This document shows, one piece after another, positions 8,841-17,144 of a stretch of 37,194 bases of DNA. Each line of letters opens with the position of its first letter. Position 1 is the stretch's first letter. Source of the DNA: Deltaproteobacteria bacterium. GTDB taxonomy: Bacteria > Myxococcota_A > Polyangia > Polyangiales > Houyiibacteriaceae. The notes under the pieces are model-generated. The model worked only from the letters and a program-made list of their open reading frames with translations, searched no databases and was not told the origin of the DNA. The stretch is from the NCBI GenBank assembly GCA_019313915.1, contig JAFDAJ010000012.1:1-37194 (forward strand), read 5' to 3'. A program made the translations under genes and the position numbers.

Positions 8841-9971
8841 ATGTCCGAGCGTGACAAGGTGCCCCGTTGGGTTCTCTGGCTTGGCGTTTCCGTCGCCATG
8901 GGTTGGCTTCTCTACACCTTGCGCGGGGTATTGGCGCCGGTGTTTTTTGCGTTCCTGATCGCATACATGCTCGACCCGCTGGTCGATCGCGTCGAACAGA
9001 GCCGCCTGCTCCGCGGAAGACCGATCGCGCGCGCCGTCGGCATCGCGGTGCTGCTGGTGGGGGTGTTTGCCGTCGCCGCGGTGCTCATTCTGGTCATTGC
9101 ACCGATGGTCTACGAGGAGATCGCCAACTTCGTGAGGCGGTTGCCTGGGCTCGTGGCGCGCAGCACGGCCGAGTGGGAGCCGCTTCTCGCCGAATACGGG
9201 CTGGAGGTTCCGACGTCGGTCGGTCAGGCGTTCGAGGATCTCCATTTCGACCTTCAGTCGGTGGTCACCAAGGGCTACACCCCAGCAACCGCACTGGTGA
9301 AATGGCTCCTCGGTGGAACTGTCTCGGCGGTCGGTGCCATCGTCGCCGCGCTCATCGTGCCGGTGTTTGCGTTCTATCTGCTCTACGACTTCGATGTTCT
9401 CGTCGCGAAGGTCGGCGAGCTGATCCCGCCGCGTCATAGGTCGCAAGCGGATAGCTTCTTCGGTGAGGTCGACGCGGTCCTCGGGCAGTTCTTCCGAGGT
9501 CAGTTCACCGTCATGGCCATCCTCGCAGTGCTCTACTCCGTGGGGTACGGCGTGATTGGCGTGCCCCTCGCGCTGCCGATCGGGATCATGGCGGGGGTGC
9601 TTTCATTCATTCCGTACGTTGGCAGCACCCTGGCGTTGGCGACCGCATTGCTGATGACAGGGCTCGATTGGCAAGGCTGGACCCAGATTCTATGGGTGCT
9701 TGGCGTTCACGCCGGGATTCAAGGTTTGGAAGGTTTCGTGATCACGCCGAAGATCATGGGAGACACGGTCGGGATCTCTGCGATCGCCGTCCTGTTCGCG
9801 CTGTTGGTGGGCGCGGAGCTTCTGGGATTCACCGGCGTGCTTCTTGCGGTGCCGGCGGCCGCGGTCACCAAGATCCTGGTGCAGCGAATCGACGAACGGT
9901 ACCGGCGGTCCGAGTTCTTCGTCGGCGGCTCCACCGATGGGAGCAGCCCTAGCGAGTCGCCGAAAGACTAG
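8841..9971 (+). CDS. AI-2E family transporter (PerM-like)
   Basis: Multi-TM protein with FFAFLIAYMLDPLVDRVE, VLSFIPYVGSTLALATALL, GFVITPKIMGDTVGISAIAVLFALLVGAELLGFTGVLLAVPAAA motifs. Confidence 0.92.
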   Translation: MSERDKVPRWVLWLGVSVAMGWLLYTLRGVLAPVFFAFLIAYMLDPLVDRVEQSRLLRGRPIARAVGIAVLLVGVFAVAAVLILVIAPMVYEEIANFVRRLPGLVARSTAEWEPLLAEYGLEVPTSVGQAFEDLHFDLQSVVTKGYTPATALVKWLLGGTVSAVGAIVAALIVPVFAFYLLYDFDVLVAKVGELIPPRHRSQADSFFGEVDAVLGQFFRGQFTVMAILAVLYSVGYGVIGVPLALPIGIMAGVLSFIPYVGSTLALATALLMTGLDWQGWTQILWVLGVHAGIQGLEGFVITPKIMGDTVGISAIAVLFALLVGAELLGFTGVLLAVPAAAVTKILVQRIDERYRRSEFFVGGSTDGSSPSESPKD

Positions 9972-10884
9972 ACACGTCGAGCGTCACCATGATGGTGCGT
10001 TCACGAACCTGCACGCGCGCCGATTGGAGCACCTCGGTCCACGGCGCTTCCACGGCGTCTGGCGGGGATGAAGCCCAGGCCCTGATGAGCGCGGCGTCTT
10101 TCACGGCTAGGTCCTCGTTCGTGACGTCCACGTACAGGTTGACCGTCTGCTCGCTCCCCGACGGGACAGACAAGGCGATGCTTTGCAGCCCCTGTAGGGC
10201 CGAGGCCTCGTCGCCCAGCTTCGCCACGCGCTCGAGCGCCGATTTCCAGTGCTCCGGAGGATCGAGCACCGCGGCGATGCTCGCCCCTGCGTTCACATGT
10301 GGCCAAAGCAATGCGATGCGTGGCCGTTCGATGAGAGCGGGCGCGGTGCCGCGCAGGACCGCCATGGCCTCTGCAACTGTCGTTACCGAGCCCGTGACGA
10401 TCGTCTTGTCATCGACCAGAGCGATCGCGCTGCGCCGGTCACGGCTTGCCAGAAGCGGCCCGCCGGGACCTTCGAGGCGAACGATTGTGCCCCCTCGCGC
10501 TTCGACCAACAGTCGGTGACACTCGGCCAGCGTCGCGGCGTCCACCGCGCGCCCTCGCAACATCAGCCCAATCGATTGAAACGGCTGATCCTCAGGCCCG
10601 CGCACCCAAACCGTGGCTTCGCTCAGGGCCGCCAGCGGGTCCAAGCCGCACATCGCTTCGATCTCGCTGAGCTGCTCCTTCGCCACGAATGCATCGACGA
10701 GTGTCTTGGCCGCTGCCGTCCGCTCGAGCGCTCTGGTGTCGATTCGCAGCACAGCTCGGGCGGTGCTCGGCAGCTCGCGAAGCGCTTGGCTTGCCCGAAG
10801 CGTGCGACCGTGGTGCATCATGGCGACCAGCAGGCCGGCCATCGCAATTGAGACCACGGCGGCTACCTTGAGTGAGCGAGACAC
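9949..10884 (-). CDS. hypothetical membrane-anchored protein
   Basis: Long ORF (track to 11187); GTG at 10884 gives an N-terminal TM helix VSRSLKVAAVVSIAMAGLLVAMMHHG and avoids overlapping rnhA. Confidence 0.6.
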   Translation of the reverse strand: MSRSLKVAAVVSIAMAGLLVAMMHHGRTLRASQALRELPSTARAVLRIDTRALERTAAAKTLVDAFVAKEQLSEIEAMCGLDPLAALSEATVWVRGPEDQPFQSIGLMLRGRAVDAATLAECHRLLVEARGGTIVRLEGPGGPLLASRDRRSAIALVDDKTIVTGSVTTVAEAMAVLRGTAPALIERPRIALLWPHVNAGASIAAVLDPPEHWKSALERVAKLGDEASALQGLQSIALSVPSGSEQTVNLYVDVTNEDLAVKDAALIRAWASSPPDAVEAPWTEVLQSARVQVRERTIMVTLDVSSLSATR

Positions 10885-10941
10885 GGGTCGAGGGTAGGAA
10901 GTTCTTTTCACGGAGCAAGCCCTCGTGCTAACGCGTGCCCC

Positions 10942-11646
10942 ATGCCGTGGCGCCGAATGCGGTTGCGCAATGCCGAAGTGCTCGCCCGTTGTGATGCGAG
11001 TGGGGAGCTCGTGTCGAACGAGGGCAGGGTCGAGGTGCGCTATAGGCCCAACGACGGGCGGGCGTATTTTGCTGGTGTATCGAACCTCAAGCCACTCAGC
11101 GGCGCACCGAAGATCGAGCCGGATTCGTTTTGTGGTGCTGGCGAAGCGGTCAAAAAGCCATCCAACACCAAGAAGAAGGCTTCGCAAACTTCGAGCTCGA
11201 CACCGGCACCGGAAAAGCCCGAAGGCGACGAGATCCTTGCCTACGCGGACGGCGCGTGCAGCGGGAACCCAGGCCCGGCGGGAGTGGGCGCCGTTGCCCT
11301 CTGGGCGGATCAGATGCGGGAGCTCAGCGAATACATCGGCGAGGCGACCAACAACATCGCGGAGCTCACCGGGATTCTTCGCGCCATAGAGCTTGCGCAG
11401 GAGCTCGGCAGGCCACTGCGTCTGTACACCGATTCGAAATATTCGATCGGGGTGCTGACCCAGGGTTGGAAGGTCAAAGCCAACAAAGAGCTAGTCGCCA
11501 AGGTGCGCCGGGCACTCGACGCGCATCCCGACACGAAGCTCTTTCACGTGCGTGGCCATCAGGGCGTACGGCTCAACGAGCACGCCGACGAGCTTGCGGT
11601 TCGCGCGGTGCAGAGCAGAGAGTCTACCGGTTGGGTCGGGACCTGA
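10942..11646 (+). CDS. rnhA: ribonuclease HI with N-terminal extension
   Basis: ILAYADGACSGNPGPAGVGAV, NNIAELTGILRAIELA, LYTDSKYSIGVLTQGWK, VRGHQGVRLNEHADELA; ~95-aa N-terminal extension. Confidence 0.93.
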   Translation: MPWRRMRLRNAEVLARCDASGELVSNEGRVEVRYRPNDGRAYFAGVSNLKPLSGAPKIEPDSFCGAGEAVKKPSNTKKKASQTSSSTPAPEKPEGDEILAYADGACSGNPGPAGVGAVALWADQMRELSEYIGEATNNIAELTGILRAIELAQELGRPLRLYTDSKYSIGVLTQGWKVKANKELVAKVRRALDAHPDTKLFHVRGHQGVRLNEHADELAVRAVQSRESTGWVGT

Positions 11647-12559
11647 AGCGGTTCGCGGCTTCTTCGAGCGTGACTAGCTCATAGCCCGCTTCACGAATCA
11701 CCCGAACTGCTGCACGGATCGAGCGAAGCTTGTCGGCTGCCGTCCGTTTCAGGTCCGCGCGGTGCGGCGTGAGCGTTTGCAATCCGTCTTGCAGCGCATC
11801 GGCTGCATCGAATCCATGCAGCTCGAGGTTGATCAGCTCCCGTCCGAGCATTTGCTTGGTCAGTTGTTCAGCAATTCGCTCCCCGCCCAGCACCAGCGAG
11901 GTGCCGATGAAAGGAAGCTGCAGAGGCGTCACGCCGATCGGGAGCTCCAATACGCCGTCACCCCTCCGCCAGTACGGCTGACCCACGCGGTACGGCTGCC
12001 TCGGCGCCCGTAGCACCGCGGGGGTGTCCAACATGCTTGCGCTCGTCCTGCCCCGAACCCTGATCGCGGCCCGTGCCGCAGCTTTGGCGGCGTAGTAGAT
12101 TGCACATGGAAAGACGCTCGAGTCGTACTCGACGCCTGATGCTTCGAGCGCGCCAAACAGCGGGTCGCTGACCGTATACCCGGGCGCCCGAAAACCGACC
12201 GGCCGCTTGCCGCACGCCCCCTCGATGGCATCCGCGCCTCGCTCGACTTCTTCCAGGATGTCAGTGGCCGCGCGTCGCGTGAGATCGTAGTGGTGGCTGT
12301 GCGAGTGATTCCCGATTTCGTGGCCCGCCTGGTGGAGCGTCCCGATGGTCGTGCGGTTCTCCTCGCGTTCGAGGTCTTCGCCGATCGCAAAGAACGTGGC
12401 CCGAATGGATTCGTCATCCAGCCACGTGGTGAGCCGCGGAACGCAGCGATCGTACACCGCATGTGCACTCGGTCCCGCTGGAGCTCCGAGGCCGTGGATT
12501 GCCGCGTAGCGAGGGACCTCGTCCAGATCGATCGATATCGATGCCAGTCTAAGGCTCAC
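11624..12559 (-). CDS. polysaccharide deacetylase (NodB homology)
   Basis: [65 protein letters not shown]. Confidence 0.9.
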   Translation of the reverse strand: MSLRLASISIDLDEVPRYAAIHGLGAPAGPSAHAVYDRCVPRLTTWLDDESIRATFFAIGEDLEREENRTTIGTLHQAGHEIGNHSHSHHYDLTRRAATDILEEVERGADAIEGACGKRPVGFRAPGYTVSDPLFGALEASGVEYDSSVFPCAIYYAAKAAARAAIRVRGRTSASMLDTPAVLRAPRQPYRVGQPYWRRGDGVLELPIGVTPLQLPFIGTSLVLGGERIAEQLTKQMLGRELINLELHGFDAADALQDGLQTLTPHRADLKRTAADKLRSIRAAVRVIREAGYELVTLEEAANRFRSRPNR

Positions 12560-13272
12560 CGTTTGATCCGTATGGCGATGAAGAGCTTCGCCAAGTTCTT
12601 CAAGACGTTGGGCACGCGCCTAGCCAATCCGACCGTCGGCGGGCGCTTTTCCAACACGCGAACAGGGATCTCCTGGACGCCGAGCCCGGCGCGCTCCGCC
12701 CGGATGACGAGCTCGGAGGCGAAGAGATCGCGGTCGACCACGCAGGCGCGGGCGATCGGCTGCACCGGCTCTCGCCGAAACGCCTTCAGCCCATGGGTGT
12801 CGGTTCCCTTGAACCCGAGGGTGACCCTGAGCATGCCGTTGATCACGACCGTGCCGAGGCGTCGATAGAAGGGCCGCTCATCCTTGGCTCCCTCCATCAC
12901 CTTCGAGCCAATGACGAAGTCCACAGACGGATCTTGTAACAATGCGACGGCGCGCTCATGGAAATCGGTATCGCAAAGGTCGATCTCATCGCAAATCACG
13001 AGCTCCCCTCTTGCGTGAAGGATGCCGTCTCGCAGGGCCTTGCCGTAGTTGGGCTCATCGGTATGCCGGTACACGAGCTGGTCGAAGCGCTTCGCGAGCT
13101 CCGCTGCCACCTCGCTCGTTCCGTCCGTTGAGCCGTTCTCCGCGATCAGCAGCTCATACGACCAGGAAAGGGCGCACAGGCGATCGATGAGGTCCACAAC
13201 CGCGGCACGCAGGATCGCTTCCTCGTTGTAGACGGGGATGACGATCGAGATGAACGGCTCCGAGATTCCCAA
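12556..13272 (-). CDS. glycosyltransferase family 2 (dolichol-P-mannose synthase-like)
   Basis: [25 protein letters not shown]...[23 protein letters not shown]; 4-bp overlap with the deacetylase gene. Confidence 0.9.
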   Translation of the reverse strand: MGISEPFISIVIPVYNEEAILRAAVVDLIDRLCALSWSYELLIAENGSTDGTSEVAAELAKRFDQLVYRHTDEPNYGKALRDGILHARGELVICDEIDLCDTDFHERAVALLQDPSVDFVIGSKVMEGAKDERPFYRRLGTVVINGMLRVTLGFKGTDTHGLKAFRREPVQPIARACVVDRDLFASELVIRAERAGLGVQEIPVRVLEKRPPTVGLARRVPNVLKNLAKLFIAIRIKR

Positions 13273-13305
13273 GGCGCGGCACTGTCTTACGCGGGCATCG
13301 CCTCG

Positions 13306-14376
13306 TCAAGCCAATGTGCAGAGCATCGCGTGCGTGCCATGCAACTCGACGTGTAGTGAGCCGAGGCACGCGGGGAGGGCCGCAGTCTGACCGCGGGCCA
13401 GCTCAAATGTGGTCCCATCATCGCGCAGCTCGAGACGTCCGTCCAAGACCGTGAGCGAGCGCAAGCGGTCGCCCGCCGCCAGATCGAGGTTGCCCGATCC
13501 GGTCAGGCGCTGCAGGGAAAAAACATCGGACCGCAGAGGGCCGTTGTTTCCTGCAAAGACCTCCAAGCGCGCTGAGCCTGCGACCGCAGCCGGGCCGGCT
13601 CGGTGGCGCGCTCGATCGAGGAGTGCGTCCGCCCGCGGGCCTGCCCAGTCGGTCACTGCGAGCGCGCGCTCGCGGTGAAGCGTACGGGGCTGCCCGTCAG
13701 GGTCGAGCTGCCCAGCCGGATCGTACTTGCGGTTCCAGTCCCAGTAGCGGTAGGTGAGGCCGCGTTTCCCCGGGGAGACACGCTGCGGCTCGAGTAGTAG
13801 GATTCCCTTGCCGATCGCGTGGGGCGTTCCCGGTTCGATCAGGAACACGTCTCCGGGCGAGACTGGAACGAACGACATGAGCGCGTCGACGTCTCCTTGA
13901 TCGTCGATGGCCGTTTCGATGTCTTGCCGAGACACGCCGTCACGAAACCCGAGGTACAAACCTGCGCCCGGATCCGCGTCGATGATGTACCAGGCCTCCG
14001 GTTTCCCACTCTCGTCCGGGGCGAGGAGCGGATCCGCGTCGGATGGATGAATTTGGACGGAGAGATCGTCGGCGGCATCGACTAGCTTCACGAGCAACGC
14101 GGTCGAACCAAGCGCCGCCTCCGTTCCGAGCAGAGCGGGGTCGGAGCGGAGCACCTCGTCCAGCGTCGGCCCGTCAACGACTTGACTCGGGAAATCGGGC
14201 TCCACCGAGAGCTCCCACGCTTCCCCAACCACACCGCCCACCCTCAAGCCTGCGTTCAGCTTCAGTCCTTCGGCGATTCGGCGGCCTCCCCACGGGGTTC
14301 GAGCCGCGGGCGTGAAGTTGTCCGGCTGCAGGAGGAGCGGCCGCCGCCAGTTTCTTGGTCCTACTTTATCCCACAT
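13306..14376 (-). CDS. manA: mannose-6-phosphate isomerase, class I-like
   Basis: TPWGGRRIAEGL, LLVKLVDAADDLSVQIHPSD, GDVFLIEPGTPHAIGKGILLLEPQ cupin motifs. Confidence 0.87.
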   Translation of the reverse strand: MWDKVGPRNWRRPLLLQPDNFTPAARTPWGGRRIAEGLKLNAGLRVGGVVGEAWELSVEPDFPSQVVDGPTLDEVLRSDPALLGTEAALGSTALLVKLVDAADDLSVQIHPSDADPLLAPDESGKPEAWYIIDADPGAGLYLGFRDGVSRQDIETAIDDQGDVDALMSFVPVSPGDVFLIEPGTPHAIGKGILLLEPQRVSPGKRGLTYRYWDWNRKYDPAGQLDPDGQPRTLHRERALAVTDWAGPRADALLDRARHRAGPAAVAGSARLEVFAGNNGPLRSDVFSLQRLTGSGNLDLAAGDRLRSLTVLDGRLELRDDGTTFELARGQTAALPACLGSLHVELHGTHAMLCTLA

Positions 14377-14421
14377 GTAAGGTGGCTCTGGATCCTATGG
14401 TAGCGCCTGAGGAGGGTTTTG

Positions 14422-14739
14422 ATGGGCTATTTGGGCAAAGAACGCCGAATTCATCGCATTTTCGTGACTCGTAACAGTGAGTATCATGTGCGCCGCAACG
14501 TGTGTGTGGGCGTCCGCGACCGCCGGAGTGGGGATTGGCTTGCCGGTCACCTCGCACTGCGCAGCACCGTCTCGGGCGGTCTCAAGTTCCACGACAATGG
14601 CGCGATCAGCGCATCGGAGGGCTTGCCCACGGTCGGCGAGTCGCTTTTCTTCATTGCTGCGGGCCGGGATCTGATCACGAGCCCGGTGCTGAATGTCGAA
14701 CGGCCGGCGCGCGAGATCGTGCACAGCTACCCCATGTAA
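14422..14739 (+). CDS. small conserved hypothetical protein
   Basis: ORF MGYLGKERRIHRIFVTRNSEYHVRRNVCVGVRDRRSGDWLAGHLALRSTVSGG...ERPAREIVHSYPM; preferred over the antisense ORF 14395..15366, which also overlaps the NUDIX gene. Confidence 0.6.
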   Translation: MGYLGKERRIHRIFVTRNSEYHVRRNVCVGVRDRRSGDWLAGHLALRSTVSGGLKFHDNGAISASEGLPTVGESLFFIAAGRDLITSPVLNVERPAREIVHSYPM

Positions 14740-14772
14740 ACAACATCGGGATGGGATGCTATATCCCGCATC

Positions 14773-15174
14773 GTGCCGTCGGAGATGAAGACCATTCGCG
14801 TCGTGGCTGCTCTCGTAGAGCGTGACGGGCGGTATTTGATCACCCAACGTCGCGAGAACGCCGTGCTGCCCTTGCTCTGGGATTTTCCGGGCGGTCGCGT
14901 GGAAGAAAATGAGAGCGACGAGGCGGCCTTGGCGCGCGAAGTGGACGAACGCCTCGGTGCAAGCGTCGAAGTGGGCCAGCTCATTTCGTTCGTGAATCAT
15001 CCGTACGAGAAGTACGCCGTCGATTTGTACCTCTACGAGTGCACGCTGCTTAGCGACCAACTCCATTGCCGCGCGGTTACGGAGTACGCATGGGTGACGT
15101 CGAAGGAGATGGAATCGTACTCCTTCACCCCGGTCGATGAGGTCTCGATGAGCAAGCTCCTCGGCGAAGGGTGA
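14773..15174 (+). CDS. NUDIX hydrolase
   Basis: Nudix-box-like GGRVEENESDEAALAREVDERLGA; RVVAALVERDGRYLITQRRENAVLPLLWDFPGGR. Confidence 0.9.
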   Translation: MPSEMKTIRVVAALVERDGRYLITQRRENAVLPLLWDFPGGRVEENESDEAALAREVDERLGASVEVGQLISFVNHPYEKYAVDLYLYECTLLSDQLHCRAVTEYAWVTSKEMESYSFTPVDEVSMSKLLGEG

Positions 15175-15206
15175 CCGGTGGTGCGCTCGCCGGAGAGCGC
15201 TGAGCA
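15175..15206 (+). repeat. 30-bp dispersed palindromic element, intergenic copy between NUDIX and PilZ genes
   Basis: ccggtggtgcgctcgccggagagcgctgagca directly after the NUDIX stop. Confidence 0.9.
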
Positions 15207-15209
15207 GCG

Positions 15210-16232
15210 CTATACGTCGTAGAAGATCGGTGGGCGCCTGCGGATGAAGCGAAGCACCAAGTCTCGCGCTTCGGCCGATAACCCCTCGAATTGAATCCCC
15301 ATGCCGGGCTCGGATTCCGACATGAAGTCCATCGGGTCGCGCACGAAGCGAACGTAGCCGTCGCACTCGAAGTCGAAACCCCCGGGCAACGTCACCAGCA
15401 TCTTGACCGATGTGTCTTTCGGGAACGCTTCGTACGTGGCGAGGAACACGCCACCGTGCGCGATTTCGCCACTGAAGCCCACGTAGAAGTTGGACTGCGT
15501 CGTCGCGCCCAGGTTCGCCTCCACCGGTTGTCGTTCGCCGACCGGAATGGGTGCGGGTGGTGGCAGCATCGAAGTCGGGATCGGCGCCGGCGCCCCGGAC
15601 AGCGGCCGGATCGAAGGGCGGCCCGAGGGAGAAAGAGGTCTCTGAGACGGCGGTGCGCTTGCGGGCGGCCTACTCGCCGGTGCGACGCTCGCCGGAGAGC
15701 GCTGAGACGGTGGTGCGCTCGCCGGAGGTCTCTGCGATGGCGGTGCGCTCGCCGGAGGTCTCTGCGATGGCGGTGCGCTCGCCGGCGGTGCGCTCGCCGG
15801 AGAGCGCTGTGATGCCGGGCGCTGTGATGCCGAGCGCTGTGACGCCGGGCGCTGTGATGCCGGGCGCTGTGATGCCGGGCGCCGCGAACGAGGCCCCGGC
15901 CTGCCGCTCGGCTTGTTCGTCAGTGGAAAGAGGATGCTGATGACGTCGGCGATGCTCTCCGTCGCTGTTTGCGCGCCCGCGTGCTCGCTCTTCACATCCT
16001 GAAGCAGCGCCAGCGTTTGGCTGAGCGTACCGAGCGCGTTCTTCACGCAGGTCTTGCCGTCCGGCTCGGTCGAGGCGTACTCCGCCTCGAAAAGCGCGCC
16101 GACGGACTTCGCGACGTTCTGGATGATGCCGAGCACCTCCTGCGGAACATCTTCGTCTTGCTGCAGTGCTTCGAGTGCTTTGCCGAGCGCTTCACGAGCT
16201 TGTCGCGCTTCGGCGGCCGATGAGTAGCCCAT
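15210..16232 (-). CDS. PilZ-domain (TIGR02266-like) protein with Pro/Ser/Ala/Gln-rich repeat linker
   Basis: C-terminal NFYVGFSGEIAHGGVFLATYEAFPKDTSVKMLVTLPGGFDFECDGYVRFVRD...GMGIQFEGLSAEARDLVLRFI; central low-complexity ASQRPASQRS...PPASAPPSQR linker. Confidence 0.8.
   Translation of the reverse strand: MGYSSAAEARQAREALGKALEALQQDEDVPQEVLGIIQNVAKSVGALFEAEYASTEPDGKTCVKNALGTLSQTLALLQDVKSEHAGAQTATESIADVISILFPLTNKPSGRPGPRSRRPASQRPASQRPASQRSASQRPASQRSPASAPPASAPPSQRPPASAPPSQRPPASAPPSQRSPASVAPASRPPASAPPSQRPLSPSGRPSIRPLSGAPAPIPTSMLPPPAPIPVGERQPVEANLGATTQSNFYVGFSGEIAHGGVFLATYEAFPKDTSVKMLVTLPGGFDFECDGYVRFVRDPMDFMSESEPGMGIQFEGLSAEARDLVLRFIRRRPPIFYDV
15637..15890. repeat. tandem array of 30-bp and 15-bp units derived from the dispersed palindromic element, inside the PilZ gene
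   Basis: Units such as ggtctctgcgatggcggtgcgctcgccgga (twice), gagcgctgagacggtggtgcgctcgccgga, then five ~15-bp units gcgctgtgatgccgg. Confidence 0.9.
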
Positions 16233-16287
16233 GCCTAGTTTTCCCCCCGCTTACCTGCTCCTCAGGATACTGGGAGTCGCCACCAGG

Positions 16288-16725
16288 TCAAAGCTCCTTT
16301 ACGAATACGACCCGCGAACGGCCCGGGCCCGCGTAGTCGGGGACCTCGGTGCTCTCGAAGCCCATCGCCTCATGGAACCGCACAGGTCCTTCGTGCCCCG
16401 CCGAAGCTAAGGACTTGAGTCTCTTCATGCCGGCAGCTCGGCATCGCTCGGTAAACTGGCTGTAGAGCCGCTTTCCGACCGCTCGCCGCCGGTGGTCAGG
16501 GTGAATCCCAACCAGGTGCACGTATCCAGTCGCGGACGGTGCAGGTACCATGACCCCAAGCAGGAAGCCGATCACTTGTCCATCGAGCTCGGCAACCAGC
16601 GCGTGCTCGCCGAACTCGTAGAAAAACATGGGATCGGCACGCCTTCCAGCTGGTCCACCCCACCACTGATCGAGCACGGAAATGATATAGTCGTAGTCGA
16701 CTTTTGTGAGGCCCCGAATCTCCAT
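16288..16725 (-). CDS. GNAT-family N-acetyltransferase
   Basis: HLVGIHPDHRRRAVGKRLYSQFTERCRAAGMKRLKSLASAGHEGPVRFHEAMGFE; ATG at 16725 preferred over 16782. Confidence 0.88.
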   Translation of the reverse strand: MEIRGLTKVDYDYIISVLDQWWGGPAGRRADPMFFYEFGEHALVAELDGQVIGFLLGVMVPAPSATGYVHLVGIHPDHRRRAVGKRLYSQFTERCRAAGMKRLKSLASAGHEGPVRFHEAMGFESTEVPDYAGPGRSRVVFVKEL

Positions 16726-16784
16726 TATCAGGGAGAGCGGATAACACGAACGCAGGACAAGCGCACGGCGACCCCGATCCAAGC

Positions 16785-17144
16785 ATGTCTCCGTCCAAAA
16801 GCTCGAAAATCCTATTCTGTCCCTTCTGCCGCGACGGCTTCGAGGGGCGCACCGAATGTCCGGAGCACGAGCTCACGCTGGTCCCCATCGACAAGCTCCC
16901 TCGCAAAGCCGAGGCCACGCTGCAGAGCGTGACCCTCTTCGTCGACCCGCGTTTGGGCCGAGGCGCGGTGTTGTTCGGCGCAGCGCTGCCTTTGATCTAC
17001 ACCACACGCCGAATCGGGCTGGTTGCCGAGAGCTACACCTCGAACGTCGAGTGGCTGTGGGGGTTATGGCTCATGGCGGCCGGTCTCGTGGTCGCCGCGT
17101 TTGGCAGCCGCCGGCTGGGAGCCACCCGCCGTGACGATGACTAG
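16785..17144 (+). CDS. small zinc-ribbon + transmembrane conserved hypothetical protein
   Basis: ILFCPFCRDGFEGRTECPEHELTLVPID (Cys/His cluster) followed by two hydrophobic helices. Confidence 0.65.
   Translation: MSPSKSSKILFCPFCRDGFEGRTECPEHELTLVPIDKLPRKAEATLQSVTLFVDPRLGRGAVLFGAALPLIYTTRRIGLVAESYTSNVEWLWGLWLMAAGLVVAAFGSRRLGATRRDDD

Noticed and set aside
14747-14768. Small inverted repeat CGGGAT...ATCCCG upstream of the NUDIX gene
   Set aside because: Only a 6-bp stem with a 10-nt loop; expected by chance at this scale and no supporting context.
14395-15366. 323-aa minus-strand ORF
   Set aside because: Antisense to the NUDIX gene and the small orphan ORF; translation is low-information His/Arg-rich sequence.
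15637-15890. Possible CRISPR array
   Set aside because: Units are directly tandem with no unique spacers, keep an open reading frame in the PilZ gene, and match the dispersed palindromic element.
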